A stretch of 64,000 bases of DNA, taken from the NCBI GenBank assembly GCA_902812415.1, contig CADDZJ010000010.1, positions 1 through 64,000 of the forward strand, given 5' to 3'. The notes beneath the pieces are model-generated. The model searched no databases and had not been told where the DNA came from. It worked only from the letters and a program-made list of their open reading frames with translations. This document shows positions 25,654 through 34,340 of this stretch, piece by piece. The position numbers were made by a program, and so were the translations under genes. The DNA is from Acidobacteriota bacterium (GTDB taxonomy: Bacteria; Acidobacteriota; Terriglobia; UBA7540). How positions within the stretch are numbered: position 1 is the stretch's first letter; the number at the start of each line of letters is the position of its first letter.

Positions 25654-26499
25654 ATGAAAACCTCACGAATCGTATTCCTTATCTTCGTCGGTCTCTGCTC
25701 TTTTGTAACCTCGGCAGCTTTTGGACAGTCGATAGCTCCTGCTGGATTTGCTTTTCAAGCAGTTGCTCCCCAAATCATCGAACAACGGTTAAAGAGCGCA
25801 CCCCTTGATAACGCACAGCGCGCAATGGCCCTTCGAGCGATGTTTGAAGCAGCGGGTTGTGGAAGCGCGAATTTAACAGAGCAATTAGTCCACAAGGGCG
25901 AAGCGCCCAACATTATTTGCAGGCTGCCCGGTGAGACTTCGGCATTGATCATCGTGGGGGGACATTTGGATCATGTACGAAGGGGCGATGGAATTGTGGA
26001 TGATTGGAGCGGCGCTTCCCTGTTGCCAAGCCTCTACCAAAGTCTTCGCCCTCAATCTCGCCGGCACACCTTTCTATTTATCGGTTTCACGGAAGAAGAA
26101 AAAGGGCGGCGGGGCTCGAAGTTTTATGTCGAAACACTCTCTTCCAAGGCCCTCCATCACATCCGCGCCATGGTGAATCTGGAATGCTTGGGGATGAATC
26201 CGCCGGAAGTCTGGGCCGATCACGCCGCCCCCGCCTTGCTGGCCGATTTGGATCGTGTGGCGAAATCGATGGGCACTTATTTTCCGAGAGTCAATCTCGA
26301 GCGCGTGGGGTATGATGATGCCATCTCTTTCCGGCGCCGCAACGCGCCCACGATCACCCTTCATTCTTTGTCGCAGGATACTCTTCGGGTGCTCCATAGC
26401 CGGAGGGACAATCTCTCAGCCGAGCGTCTGAATTACTACGACGAAAGTTTCCGATTGATCGCCGCGTACCTGGCCTATCTGGATACGGCTTTACCATGA
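25654..26499 (+). CDS. Secreted M28 family peptidase
   Basis: Zn aminopeptidase-like. The signal peptide ends near VTSAAFGQ. Probable metal ligands: IVGGHLDHV (His), VDDWSGAS (Asp), FTEEEKGRRGS (Glu pair), MVNLECLGM (Glu), and TLHSLS (His). 281 aa, compact, with no PA insert. It begins 27 nt after the NUDIX gene. The canonical DNASG segment is VDDWSG here, so substrate preference may differ. Confidence 0.85.
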   Translation: MKTSRIVFLIFVGLCSFVTSAAFGQSIAPAGFAFQAVAPQIIEQRLKSAPLDNAQRAMALRAMFEAAGCGSANLTEQLVHKGEAPNIICRLPGETSALIIVGGHLDHVRRGDGIVDDWSGASLLPSLYQSLRPQSRRHTFLFIGFTEEEKGRRGSKFYVETLSSKALHHIRAMVNLECLGMNPPEVWADHAAPALLADLDRVAKSMGTYFPRVNLERVGYDDAISFRRRNAPTITLHSLSQDTLRVLHSRRDNLSAERLNYYDESFRLIAAYLAYLDTALP

Positions 26500-26550
26500 C
26501 AAAAGAGAGATTCTGCTTGACATTTGGGAGCAATTCGCGTACAGATTTAA

Positions 26551-26564
26551 GTTGTCTATACAAC
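26551..26564. promoter_or_regulatory. Candidate GntR (HutC-type) operator
   Basis: GTTGTCTATACAAC has 5-bp inverted arms (GTTGT/ACAAC) around CTAT. Its core GTCTATAC resembles operators of the NagR/DasR group of the HutC subfamily. It lies 50 nt upstream of the GntR start codon, consistent with autoregulation. TGTCTATACAAC recurs upstream of the TonB-dependent receptor at 63683-63694. Confidence 0.55.
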
Positions 26565-26613
26565 CAGCGTCACCCGCTTTCCCACGTCACCGCTCATCGG
26601 CAGGGGCATCTCC

Positions 26614-27384
26614 ATGGTTTCCATTTCCGTTAATCGCCGCAGCAGGGTTCCCCTTTACTATCAAATCCAGCAAAGGCTGCTGAAGCAGATCACCGCCGGG
26701 AGGCTCAAAACCGGCGATCTGCTGCCTTCAGAGCAGGAGATTTCGGCCCGCCTGGGCATCAGCCGCATGACGGCCCGGCAGGCGCTCAAATCGCTTTGCC
26801 ATCTGGGGGTCACCTACAGCCGGCGCGGCAAAGGGACTTTCGTTTCCGGCATCAAGCTGGAGAAGAATTTTCGCCAGGTGCAATCGTTTACGGAGGAAAT
26901 GAAAGCGCGCGGCTTAAAACCCCAGGCGCGAGTGCTCTCGTTCCAAACGATTCCGGCGCGTGGAGAAGTCGCCGAGGCGCTGAAGCTGCCGCTGGGTGAG
27001 CCGGTCGTGAGCCTCAGGCGGCTGCGGCTGGCGGATTCATGGCCTATGGGCATTGAGTGCAGCCACCTGCCGGCGCGGATTTGCCCAGGCATCCTGAAAG
27101 CTTTCAACCCGCGCGCCTCCCTCTATCAAACGCTCTGGAAACGATACGGAATTCTCATGGCGGTGGCCGAAGAAGTGGTCGAAGTGGGGCGAGTCAGCGC
27201 GGAAGAGGCGCGGCTGCTGCGCACGCGCCCTGGCAGTCCCGTGTTTCAATTTACCCGAACCTCGTATTTGCAGGACGGGCGACCCGTGGAGTACGTGAAG
27301 TCTATTTATCGCGGCGACCGCTATAAAATCGTCACGCGGCTCACGCGCCTGAATTGCGACTTCGGGACGGTCAGGAGAGCCTGA
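26614..27384 (+). CDS. GntR-family regulator, HutC subfamily
   Basis: The N-terminal winged helix (YYQIQQRLLKQITAGRLKTG, LLPSEQEISARLGISRMTAR, FVSGIKLEKNFRQV) is followed by a UTRA ligand domain from about residue 90 (SFTEEMKARGLKPQARVLSF, FQFTRTSYLQDGRPVEYVKS). The UTRA class often senses sugar phosphates such as GlcNAc-6-P or GlcN-6-P. It stands at the head of a cluster with SIS, glycosidase, ROK, MFS and PIG-L genes, which supports control of amino-sugar use; this part is inference. Confidence 0.9.
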   Translation: MVSISVNRRSRVPLYYQIQQRLLKQITAGRLKTGDLLPSEQEISARLGISRMTARQALKSLCHLGVTYSRRGKGTFVSGIKLEKNFRQVQSFTEEMKARGLKPQARVLSFQTIPARGEVAEALKLPLGEPVVSLRRLRLADSWPMGIECSHLPARICPGILKAFNPRASLYQTLWKRYGILMAVAEEVVEVGRVSAEEARLLRTRPGSPVFQFTRTSYLQDGRPVEYVKSIYRGDRYKIVTRLTRLNCDFGTVRRA

Positions 27385-27417
27385 TTTTCTAACAGCGCTG
27401 AAAACCGTTCCCGAACT

Positions 27418-27505
27418 GTGTCATTCCGAACGCAGCGAGGAATCCCGCCTTGAGAGCACCATTCTTATGAGATTCCTCGTCGACGGCGGCACTTCGGAAT
27501 AACAC
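27418..27505. repeat. Inverted pair of TGTCATTCCGAACGCAGCGA repeats
   Basis: TGTCATTCCGAACGCAGCGA with GGAATC on the left and its approximate reverse complement (GATTCCTCGTCGAC, then CACTTCGGAATAACA) on the right, enclosing about 30 bp. It fills most of the gap between the GntR and SIS genes and would form a hairpin in the transcript. Confidence 0.65.
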
Positions 27506-27543
27506 ATGGGTTGAGTTTTTCAGACACCTATGAGGAGGATGGA

Positions 27544-28299
27544 ATGTCGGCTGAACATTATCTCGCCCGGATCGGAGAAATCATCGAGACCATCCGGCAG
27601 ACGCAAAAAGAAAAGATCGAACGGGCGGGCGAGGTCTTTGCCCGATCTATCCGCGATGGAGGCCGAGTTTACCTGTTCGGGAGCGGTCATTCCGTCATCC
27701 CAGTGCTCGATATCTTTCCCCGCTATGGCAGCTTCGTCGGATTTCTTCCCATCTATGATCCCCGCCTGATGTGGTTCAACGTGGTCGGCCCGGGAGGCGC
27801 TCGCGAACTGCTCTGGCTGGAGCGCCAGGAAGGTTACGTCAGGAATATTCTATTAAGCTACGGTCTTGAGCCACGAGACTCTATCTTGATTTTTTCCCAC
27901 GGAGGGCTGAATGCCGCTCCGGTTGAGATGGCGCTGGAGGCCCGGAAGCAGGGCCTGACCGTGGTTTCGGTTTCTTCGCTTCAAAACCATCGCCAGGCCC
28001 GCGCTACACATTCAAGCGGCAAAAAGCTCGCAGACGCCTCTGATATTGCCATTGATAATTGCGTGCCGCCTGAGGACGCTTTGGTTGGCATTGAGGGCGT
28101 GCCGGAAAAATTTGCCGCTGGCTCGACCGTGGCCGCCGTTTCCATCGCCATGGCGCTAGTGGCAGAAGTAGGCTCGCGGCTGGTGCGAGAAGGTGCGAAG
28201 CCCCCAACATTCGTATCACCCAACGTGGGCTTGCCGCCGGATCATAACGAGCAGGTCTTTAGGGCCTACGAGCAATTCGCAACGAACCGCCGGGGATAG
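27544..28299 (+). CDS. SIS-domain sugar-phosphate protein (UPF0309-like)
   Basis: Two-part SIS fold: GRVYLFGSGHSVIPVLDIFP near residue 40 and DSILIFSHGGLNAAPVEMAL near residue 116, followed by VVSVSSLQNHRQARATHSSG. Such proteins bind sugar phosphates and act as isomerases, etherases or regulators. 251 aa from the ATG at 27544, preceded by a strong GAGGAGG. It lies between the GntR regulator and the GH42-like enzyme. The exact reaction is unknown; MurNAc-6-P etherase is unlikely on sequence. Confidence 0.85.
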   Translation: MSAEHYLARIGEIIETIRQTQKEKIERAGEVFARSIRDGGRVYLFGSGHSVIPVLDIFPRYGSFVGFLPIYDPRLMWFNVVGPGGARELLWLERQEGYVRNILLSYGLEPRDSILIFSHGGLNAAPVEMALEARKQGLTVVSVSSLQNHRQARATHSSGKKLADASDIAIDNCVPPEDALVGIEGVPEKFAAGSTVAAVSIAMALVAEVGSRLVREGAKPPTFVSPNVGLPPDHNEQVFRAYEQFATNRRG

Positions 28300-28316
28300 C
28301 AGGCAAACCTTTGCTT

Positions 28317-28427
28317 TTCACCACAGAGAACACAGAGGTTTTTCTTCGCGCCCGCTCCTGACTGGCCGTCATTCATGAAGAGCATGAAAGCGCGTTCCTC
28401 TGTGTCCTCCGTGCCCTCTGCGGTAAG
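28317..28427. repeat. CACCACAGAGAACACAGAGG inverted pair
   Basis: TTCACCACAGAGAACACAGA at the left and CCTCTGTGTCCTCCGTGCCC at the right. Same family as 21731-22050 and 32984-33048. Confidence 0.65.
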
Positions 28428-28537
28428 ACGTGTCCTCACCTTTGCATTGAGCGCTGCCAATCGCAGGAGAAGCAAGAAGTTTCGGACATCAGAAGTACAA
28501 CACCTGAATCAGGAACATCAATACTGAGGATTCCGCC

Positions 28538-30814
28538 ATGAATCACTCTCGGATCTCTTGCCCCGTAGCGTGTTTTCTGCTGAGCGCGACGCTTATCGGT
28601 ATCGCCAAGCCCGCATTCACCGCAGACCCATCTCTTGACTTCTTCCCTGTTGCTGTCTGGTATAGCGGCGGCAAGGCGCGGGCGCCGATGCTTGAGCCGG
28701 TGGATGCGACAAGCGCTGAGCGTTGGGGCAGGGACCTGGACCAGATCAAAGCCCTGGGGTTCAACACCGTCAAGTGTTGGGTGGACTGGGCCACCGCCGA
28801 GCCCAAACTGGGCGTCTTCGATTTCAAAAACCTCAACCTTTTGTTGAAGCTTGCCCAGGAGCGCGACCTCCGCGTGATCGTGCAAATCTACACCGATTCG
28901 GCCCCGGACTGGGTCGGGTTGCTCTTCCCGGACGCGCAATTTGTGGATCGCAGCGGCGCAGTGATCCGCTCACAGGCTGCGCCCGGATATTGCATGGATG
29001 ATCCCGCTCTGCGGGCGGAGATCGTGAAGTTCCTTCAGGCGCTCTCGCGCGACGCCAACCAGTTCCCCGCCCTTTACGGTTGGGACGTCTGGAGCGAGCC
29101 CCATGTGGTGAACTGGGCCGACCTTTCGTATCTGAAAGATCCCGAGTTCTGCTACTGCCGCTACAGCCAGCAACGGTTTCGCGCCTGGCTTCAAGGCAAA
29201 TACAAAACGCTTGCCGCTTTGAACGCCGCCTGGTACCGGCGCTTCGCACGCTGGGATCAGGTTGAGCCGCCGCGCTTTTCGACGATCCTCTCCTACACCG
29301 ATTATCTCGACTGGAGAGCGTTTATTGATGATAAACTTGCCGGTGACTTGAGAACGCGTGTGGAGGCCATCCGCAGCGCCGATCATGCGCATCCGATCAC
29401 CAGTCACGCCGCTGCGCCCGGCCTCTTTACTTCGCCCACAGATGGCTATGGCGAGCCGGATGACTGGAAAATGTCAGAGGCGGCGGATTTCTTTGGGACT
29501 TCGCTTTATCCCAAGCACTCGGAATCCACGCACCCGTGGCCTTATTGGATGCTCGCGGCAGGCTTGGATTTTACCCGCTCGGCGGGCCACAGCTTTGGCA
29601 AAGGGTTCTGGATCGGCGAGCTTCAGGCCGGGCAAGGCGTCACCGGCATGCGCATTGCCGCTCCGGTGACGGCGCATGACGAAGAATACTGGATGTGGCA
29701 AGTGGTGGCGCACGGCGCGCGCGAGATTGCGATCTACGCCTATTACCCCATGAGTTCCGGCTACGAATCCGGCGGCTACGGCCTCGTTCATCTTGACGGC
29801 GCGCTTACGGACCGCGCGCGGGCGGCGGGATCGGTGGCGCAGGCGATTGAGCGGAACGCGCGGGAAATCAACCCGGCTCGCCCTGCGCCGGCGCAGGTGG
29901 CGATATTCTACGATCGGCTCTCTTATCTGGTGGGCGGCACTCAGCCTTCGCTTTCAAAGCTCGGCAACGCCGAGCGTGACTCGCTCATGGGTGTCTACCG
30001 CGCTTTCTTTGAAGACCAGATTCCGGTAGATTTCGTCAGCCACGTTGACATGGATCGCAGCGGGCTGAGCCGATATAAGATTGTTTTTCTGCCTTTTTCG
30101 GTTATGCTCTCAAAAGACGCGGCGGAAGGAATCAAGCGATACGTGGCTGCGGGCGGGATGGCGGTGGCCGAAGCGCGCCTGGCCTGGAATAACGCCCAGG
30201 GCGATGCCAGCCCCGTCATTCCGGGCTTTGGATTGGATCAGGTTTTTGGCGCGCGCGAGCTGATGATTCAGCCGGTTGCTGAGCCGCGATTGCAGATGGA
30301 ATCTTCGCTTCCGGGTTTCGAGGGCGCTGAGCCTGTGGCTGGCGCGGCTTTTGAGGAAGATCTGCAACCGCTCTCAGACGCGCGCGTCCTTGCGCGATTC
30401 GCCGATCATCAGCCCGCTATCGTCGAAAATCATTACGGTAAAGGCAAAGCGATTCTGATTGGGTCTTTCCCTGCTCTTGCTTACCAGCGCCAGCACAAGG
30501 CATCAACCCGGAAACTCTTCCTGGCCCTGGCTCGCGCCGCCGGGGTGACACCCGAGGTCAGGGTTTCAGGGCTGGGAACTTCAGAGATCGAAGTGCGGCG
30601 CCTTGAAAGTAACGAAGCGCAAATTGTTTTCGTCTTTAATCATGCAGATCATCCGGCTGACGCCGCCATTTCTATCCGTTTGCCATGGCCTGTGGAGAGC
30701 GCGCGCGACTGGATGGCTGACCGCGCCGCACCTTTTGCAGCAAAAGATGGAGAAGCGATTCTGCACGAGCCTCTCCCAGCAAACGGCTTCCGGGTGGTGG
30801 AATTGGCGAGGTAG
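28538..30814 (+). CDS. Secreted GH42-like beta-galactosidase family protein
   Basis: Glycoside hydrolase, 758 aa, with a signal peptide (FLLSATLIGIAKPAFTA). The N-terminal TIM barrel (about residues 35-440) has FNTVKCWVDWATAEP, and YGWDVWSEPHVVNW as the likely acid/base Glu segment. GKGFWIGELQAGQGV would hold the nucleophile Glu. A GATase-like trimerisation domain (about residues 460-660: QVAIFYDRLSYLVGG, YKIVFLPFSVMLSKDAAEG, GGMAVAEARLAW) and a small beta domain follow. Typical GH42 has NE at the acid/base; here it is SE. The natural substrate is unproven; the cluster suggests an exported oligosaccharide-cleaving enzyme. Confidence 0.86.
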   Translation: MNHSRISCPVACFLLSATLIGIAKPAFTADPSLDFFPVAVWYSGGKARAPMLEPVDATSAERWGRDLDQIKALGFNTVKCWVDWATAEPKLGVFDFKNLNLLLKLAQERDLRVIVQIYTDSAPDWVGLLFPDAQFVDRSGAVIRSQAAPGYCMDDPALRAEIVKFLQALSRDANQFPALYGWDVWSEPHVVNWADLSYLKDPEFCYCRYSQQRFRAWLQGKYKTLAALNAAWYRRFARWDQVEPPRFSTILSYTDYLDWRAFIDDKLAGDLRTRVEAIRSADHAHPITSHAAAPGLFTSPTDGYGEPDDWKMSEAADFFGTSLYPKHSESTHPWPYWMLAAGLDFTRSAGHSFGKGFWIGELQAGQGVTGMRIAAPVTAHDEEYWMWQVVAHGAREIAIYAYYPMSSGYESGGYGLVHLDGALTDRARAAGSVAQAIERNAREINPARPAPAQVAIFYDRLSYLVGGTQPSLSKLGNAERDSLMGVYRAFFEDQIPVDFVSHVDMDRSGLSRYKIVFLPFSVMLSKDAAEGIKRYVAAGGMAVAEARLAWNNAQGDASPVIPGFGLDQVFGARELMIQPVAEPRLQMESSLPGFEGAEPVAGAAFEEDLQPLSDARVLARFADHQPAIVENHYGKGKAILIGSFPALAYQRQHKASTRKLFLALARAAGVTPEVRVSGLGTSEIEVRRLESNEAQIVFVFNHADHPADAAISIRLPWPVESARDWMADRAAPFAAKDGEAILHEPLPANGFRVVELAR

Positions 30815-31084
30815 CATCGGAAGCCAATGTTCCACGTCATGAGGAGTAGTCGAATTGCAGAAGACCGCAAATGATAGTCGGATGTCGCATCAATCCCTGG
30901 GCTGAATCCACGGGCGGGACGCCCGTGCCGCGGTTGTGGCATTGTTATCCTGGCCATGACCACCCATTGTCCAGAAATGTTAGTGGCATATGACCGGCAA
31001 CTGTAGCGGCGCTGTCTCCAGTGCCGAAAAAATCGTCGGGAAGTCGCCAGCGCGACATCGAAGATTAGCGTCAAGGAGGGCGCG
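30815..31084. other. Gene-free spacer with repeat fragments
   Basis: Contains a GGGCGGGACGCCCGTGCC repeat (30907-30940) and a partial REP-like element beginning TGTAGCGGCGC at 31002. No supportable gene. AAGGAGG before 31085 is the ribosome site of the next gene. Confidence 0.6.
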
Positions 31085-32050
31085 ATGAAAATTCTAAAAA
31101 TAGGGGTTGTGGTTTTCTTCTCTGTCGTCTCCGCTCTGGCCAGCCAGAGCGGAAATTATCATCTTCTACGTGAGGTTCCCATCGCGCCCAAAGGCGGCTG
31201 GGATTACATCGCTGTGGATCCCTCAGCCCGACGCGTCTATATCTCGCATGGCATGGAAGTGGACGTTGTCGATGCGGATTCTTATTCCCTGGTCGGCAAG
31301 ATCGCTCCCACCCCCGGAGTTCACGGCATTGCGCTGGCCGAAGACCTGGGGCGCGGATTCATCAGCGATGGCCGGGCTTCCACCATCACGGTTTTTGACC
31401 TAAAAACTCTCAAGACCCTCGCCGTGGTTCACTCGACAGGCGAAGACCCGGATGCCATCGTGTACGATCCCGTCACGCAGCGGGTGTTCGCCTTTAACGG
31501 GCACAGCGATACGGCGACCGTGCTGGACGCCAAAACCACGAAAGTTCTGGGCACCATCCAACTCGGAGGCGACCCTGAATTTGCGGTAGCGGATGGGAAA
31601 GGATTCATCTTCAATAATCTCGAAGATAAAAGTGCTTTGCTGAAGATCAACGCTCGCAGCCTGCAGACGGTCGCCCGCTGGCCGCTTGCGCCGTGCGAAA
31701 GTCCTTCCGGCCTTGCCATGGACCTTGAAAACCGGCGCCTCTTTTCCGGCTGCCGAAACCAGGTGATGGTGGTCGTGAACGCCGATACGGGCCACGTCAT
31801 CACTTCTCTGCCCATCGGCGCCCATGTGGATTCGACAAAGTTCGATCCAGCCACTCACTTGGTTTTTGACTCAAACGGCGACGGCACCTTGACCGTTATT
31901 CATGAAGACTCACCCAACCGGTATCACATTGTCCAGACTGTCAAAACCGCTCCGGGAGCGCGAACCAGCGCTGTTGATCCCAAAACCCATCGGGTATTTC
32001 TCACCACCGGCATTGATGGAAAATTCACCGTGCTGGTGGTTGGCAGATGA
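31085..32050 (+). CDS. Secreted YncE-like beta-propeller
   Basis: About 321 aa with a short signal peptide (IGVVVFFSVVSALASQ). It is built from seven-bladed-type repeats of about 40 residues (GWDYIAVDPSARRVYISHGM, GIALAEDLGRGFISDGRAST, DAIVYDPVTQRVFAFNGHSD, GLAMDLENRRLFSGCRNQVM). Such propellers bind ligands or partners and rarely have catalysis. The stop overlaps the ROK start (ATGA), so it is translationally coupled to a sugar kinase, which hints at a role in the same sugar locus. Confidence 0.83.
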   Translation: MKILKIGVVVFFSVVSALASQSGNYHLLREVPIAPKGGWDYIAVDPSARRVYISHGMEVDVVDADSYSLVGKIAPTPGVHGIALAEDLGRGFISDGRASTITVFDLKTLKTLAVVHSTGEDPDAIVYDPVTQRVFAFNGHSDTATVLDAKTTKVLGTIQLGGDPEFAVADGKGFIFNNLEDKSALLKINARSLQTVARWPLAPCESPSGLAMDLENRRLFSGCRNQVMVVVNADTGHVITSLPIGAHVDSTKFDPATHLVFDSNGDGTLTVIHEDSPNRYHIVQTVKTAPGARTSAVDPKTHRVFLTTGIDGKFTVLVVGR

Positions 32051-32949
32051 CCGCCAAAACCGGATTTGCGCTAGTCGCTGACCTGGGCGGAACGAAGATC
32101 GCCGCCGCGCGCGTAAGTTCGAGCGGCGAAATCACTCATTCCCTTCAAGCGCCCACTCCGGCTGAAGGCGGCGAATCCGTTATTCAAGTATTACTTCAAG
32201 TTTTGGATGACTTGCCGCGAACGGGCGTCCAGGCCATTGGAGTGGACGTGCCAGGGCTGGCATACCCCCACGGGAAAGTTTGGGCGCCCAACCTTCCGGG
32301 TTGGAAAGAAATGCCGCTCGGCGCAAAATTAAAGAAATACTTTAAGCTTCCGGTCCTCGTCGAAAGCGACCGCAACGCCTTTGTGACCGGCGAGGTCTGG
32401 AAAGGGGCTGCCAAAGGTTGCCAGGATGTGGTTTATCTGGCGCTCGGCACAGGCATTGGAGCCGGGATCATTTCGGGCGGGCGGTTGCTGCGCGGATATC
32501 GTGAACTGGCAGGATGCGCGGGGTGGCTCGCAGTCCAGGATTCATTTCTGCCTGAATATGAAGCGATCGGCTGTCTCGAAGCTCACGCCGCAGGACCGGC
32601 CATCGCTCGCCGGGCACGCAAAATCCTCAAGCAATCCATGAATGTATCTGAAGTTGCGCGTGTCGCCCGCGAAGGCAATCTGGAAGCACAAAAAATCCTG
32701 CGCGATGCAGGCCATTATCTGGGTCTGGCGCTGGCCAATCTGGTGAGTCTACTGAACCCGGAGATGATCGTCATTGGCGGCGGGGTGGCAGAAGCCGGGG
32801 AACTGCTGCTTGCGCCCGCGCGTGAAACCATGAAACGCTGGGCGCAGCCGCTGGCCGCTCGCCAGGTTAAGATTGTCCGCAGCAAGTTGGGCAATCAAGC
32901 GCCGTTACTTGGAATGGCGAGGCTGGCCTTTACAAAGTACATAGGCTAG
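32047..32949 (+). CDS. ROK-family sugar kinase, atypical zinc site
   Basis: About 300 aa. The ATP site is LVADLGGTKIAAARV. The catalytic region shows ESDRNAFVTGEVWKGAAKGC and VYLALGTGIGAGIISGGRLL. The normal ROK zinc motif (GHxxx...CxCGxxGCxE) is degenerate: the first His and two Cys are gone, leaving YEAIGCLEAHAAGPAI. It is likely a glucokinase/N-acyl-hexosamine kinase relative whose zinc dependence is doubtful. It follows the propeller (4-nt overlap) and precedes the MFS gene. Two 17-bp palindromic motifs overlap its codons. Confidence 0.85.
   Translation: MTAKTGFALVADLGGTKIAAARVSSSGEITHSLQAPTPAEGGESVIQVLLQVLDDLPRTGVQAIGVDVPGLAYPHGKVWAPNLPGWKEMPLGAKLKKYFKLPVLVESDRNAFVTGEVWKGAAKGCQDVVYLALGTGIGAGIISGGRLLRGYRELAGCAGWLAVQDSFLPEYEAIGCLEAHAAGPAIARRARKILKQSMNVSEVARVAREGNLEAQKILRDAGHYLGLALANLVSLLNPEMIVIGGGVAEAGELLLAPARETMKRWAQPLAARQVKIVRSKLGNQAPLLGMARLAFTKYIG
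32183..32199. promoter_or_regulatory. 17-bp palindromic motif, inside the ROK gene
   Basis: TTCAAGTATTACTTCAA: one mismatch to the consensus. The codons across it (CAA GTA TTA CTT CAA) include TTA and GTA, which contrast with the G/C-ending codons around them. Confidence 0.6.
32329..32345. promoter_or_regulatory. 17-bp palindromic motif, inside the ROK gene, second copy
   Basis: TTAAAGAAATACTTTAA: nearly perfect symmetry, three mismatches to the consensus; about 146 bp from the first copy. Confidence 0.45.
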
Positions 32950-32983
32950 CAGTTCTTCATCGCGGGCAAGATCAGAAAAGAAT

Positions 32984-33048
32984 CCACCACGGAGAGCGCA
33001 GAGGACACGGAGAAAAGACCTCTGTGCCCTCTATATCCTCCGTGGCGG
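32984..33048. repeat. CCACCACGGAGAGCGCAGAG palindrome
   Basis: CCACCACGGAGAGCGCAGAG faces CCTCTGTGCCCTCTATATCC and TCCGTGGCGG in a 65-bp hairpin. It is the tightest copy of the CACAGAGG family, located between ROK and MFS. Confidence 0.65.
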
Positions 33049-33116
33049 GAAGTAATAGAACGCTCACCGACACCGAGGCGGCGTAATCAAGGAATATCCG
33101 CCATCCTTTTCCCTAT

Positions 33117-34253
33117 ATGCATCGCACCGTTTTGCTCATCACGGTGAACGCCTGCATGTTCGTTTTTGGCGTGGTCTTGCTGTTAATGGGCTCTCTGCTG
33201 CCTGTGATGCATGTTAGCCAGCGGCAGGCAGGCGCGCTGGGTTCTTTTCCTCTGGCCGGAATCCTGATCGCCACGCTCGCTATCGGGCCTTTTCTGGACA
33301 AGGCTGGTGCGAAGCGCGCTCTAGGCGCAGCGCTCGGTCTAATCACCTTCGCGCTCGCGGTGATGCCATCGCTTGGCAGCTATCGATCCCTAGCGATAAC
33401 CGCCCTGACGTACGGGCTGGGAGGAGGAGTTCTGAACACTGCAACCAACGCGCTGGTGGCTGAATTGAACGCTTCCGGACGAGCGGCAGCGCTCAATCTG
33501 CTCGGCTTTTTCTTCAGCCTGGGCGCCGTCACGGCCCCTCTTCTGATGTCATCCCTCGGCGCGGCGCGCTCACCGGGAATGGTTCTTCGCGTTCTTGCCC
33601 TCCTGAGCGGCATCCTTCTGATCCTGGTGCTCGCGCTGAATTTTCCAGCCCCTCAACGGGCCGATGCTCCTCTGGGCAGTTTGCTTCGAGTGTGGCGCGA
33701 ACCTACGGTCTGGCTATTTGCGGCGTTTCTCTTCTTCGAGTCAGGCAACGAGAATTGCATGTTTGTCTGGACCGGAAAGGTTGCCGCGGATTTTTTGAAG
33801 ACCACCGCGCAACGCGCTGAACTTGCGCTTCTCGGATTGAGCATCGCCTTAGGCGCAGGACGGCTGCTGGCTCTTTTGTGGCTCAAACTTCTGGGCAGTC
33901 GAGTGACGCTCTGGCTTTCCGCTGCCGCAGTGATTATGGGCGCAGTCATCATTTTAGGTCACCCTACCTATGCCGGAATGCTCGGGGGATTTGCGATCAT
34001 CGGGCTCGGCCTTTCTGCAATTTATCCCACGGCGCTGGGGCTTGCCGGCGACCGCTTTCCAAAAGAGACGGGAACGGTGTTTGGAGCTATCATGACCGTC
34101 GGACTGATTGGCGGAATGGCTGGCCCTGCGCTGGGCGGGCTGGCCGCAGGTTCCGGCCCCCTGAAAGTGCTCGCTATTCCTATCGTGGCGGCTGTGGCCG
34201 TTGCAGCGCTTACGGCGGCGATCACTCGCGGCCTGGCGCCGGACCGTCCGTAG
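33117..34253 (+). CDS. MFS permease (sugar transporter-like)
   Basis: About 378 aa with roughly 12 membrane helices. It starts VLLITVNACMFVFGVVLLLM; the first loop contains GPFLDKAGAKRALG, the MFS motif A type (D-x-G-x-K/R). A second half with GDRFPKETGTVFGAIMTVGL is typical of the FucP-like group. It sits after ROK and is likely a permease for the sugar that the kinase phosphorylates (inferred). The ATG at 33117 has no clear ribosome site. Confidence 0.82.
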   Translation: MHRTVLLITVNACMFVFGVVLLLMGSLLPVMHVSQRQAGALGSFPLAGILIATLAIGPFLDKAGAKRALGAALGLITFALAVMPSLGSYRSLAITALTYGLGGGVLNTATNALVAELNASGRAAALNLLGFFFSLGAVTAPLLMSSLGAARSPGMVLRVLALLSGILLILVLALNFPAPQRADAPLGSLLRVWREPTVWLFAAFLFFESGNENCMFVWTGKVAADFLKTTAQRAELALLGLSIALGAGRLLALLWLKLLGSRVTLWLSAAAVIMGAVIILGHPTYAGMLGGFAIIGLGLSAIYPTALGLAGDRFPKETGTVFGAIMTVGLIGGMAGPALGGLAAGSGPLKVLAIPIVAAVAVAALTAAITRGLAPDRP

Positions 34254-34256
34254 AAA

Positions 34257-34292
34257 GTCGGCGCGCCGACAAAAGTTAAAGTTTTACTTGAA
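34257..34292. repeat. Composite: GC palindrome plus 17-bp palindrome
   Basis: GTCGGCGCGCCGAC (34257-34270, perfect) is followed five bases later by TTAAAGTTTTACTTGAA (34276-34292; one mismatch). It lies right after the MFS stop codon and before the PIG-L gene. Confidence 0.75.
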
Positions 34293-34340
34293 AAATTGTT
34301 CCAGGCGATTTTTCCGTATTTTGCGGTCGGGGAGACTAAA

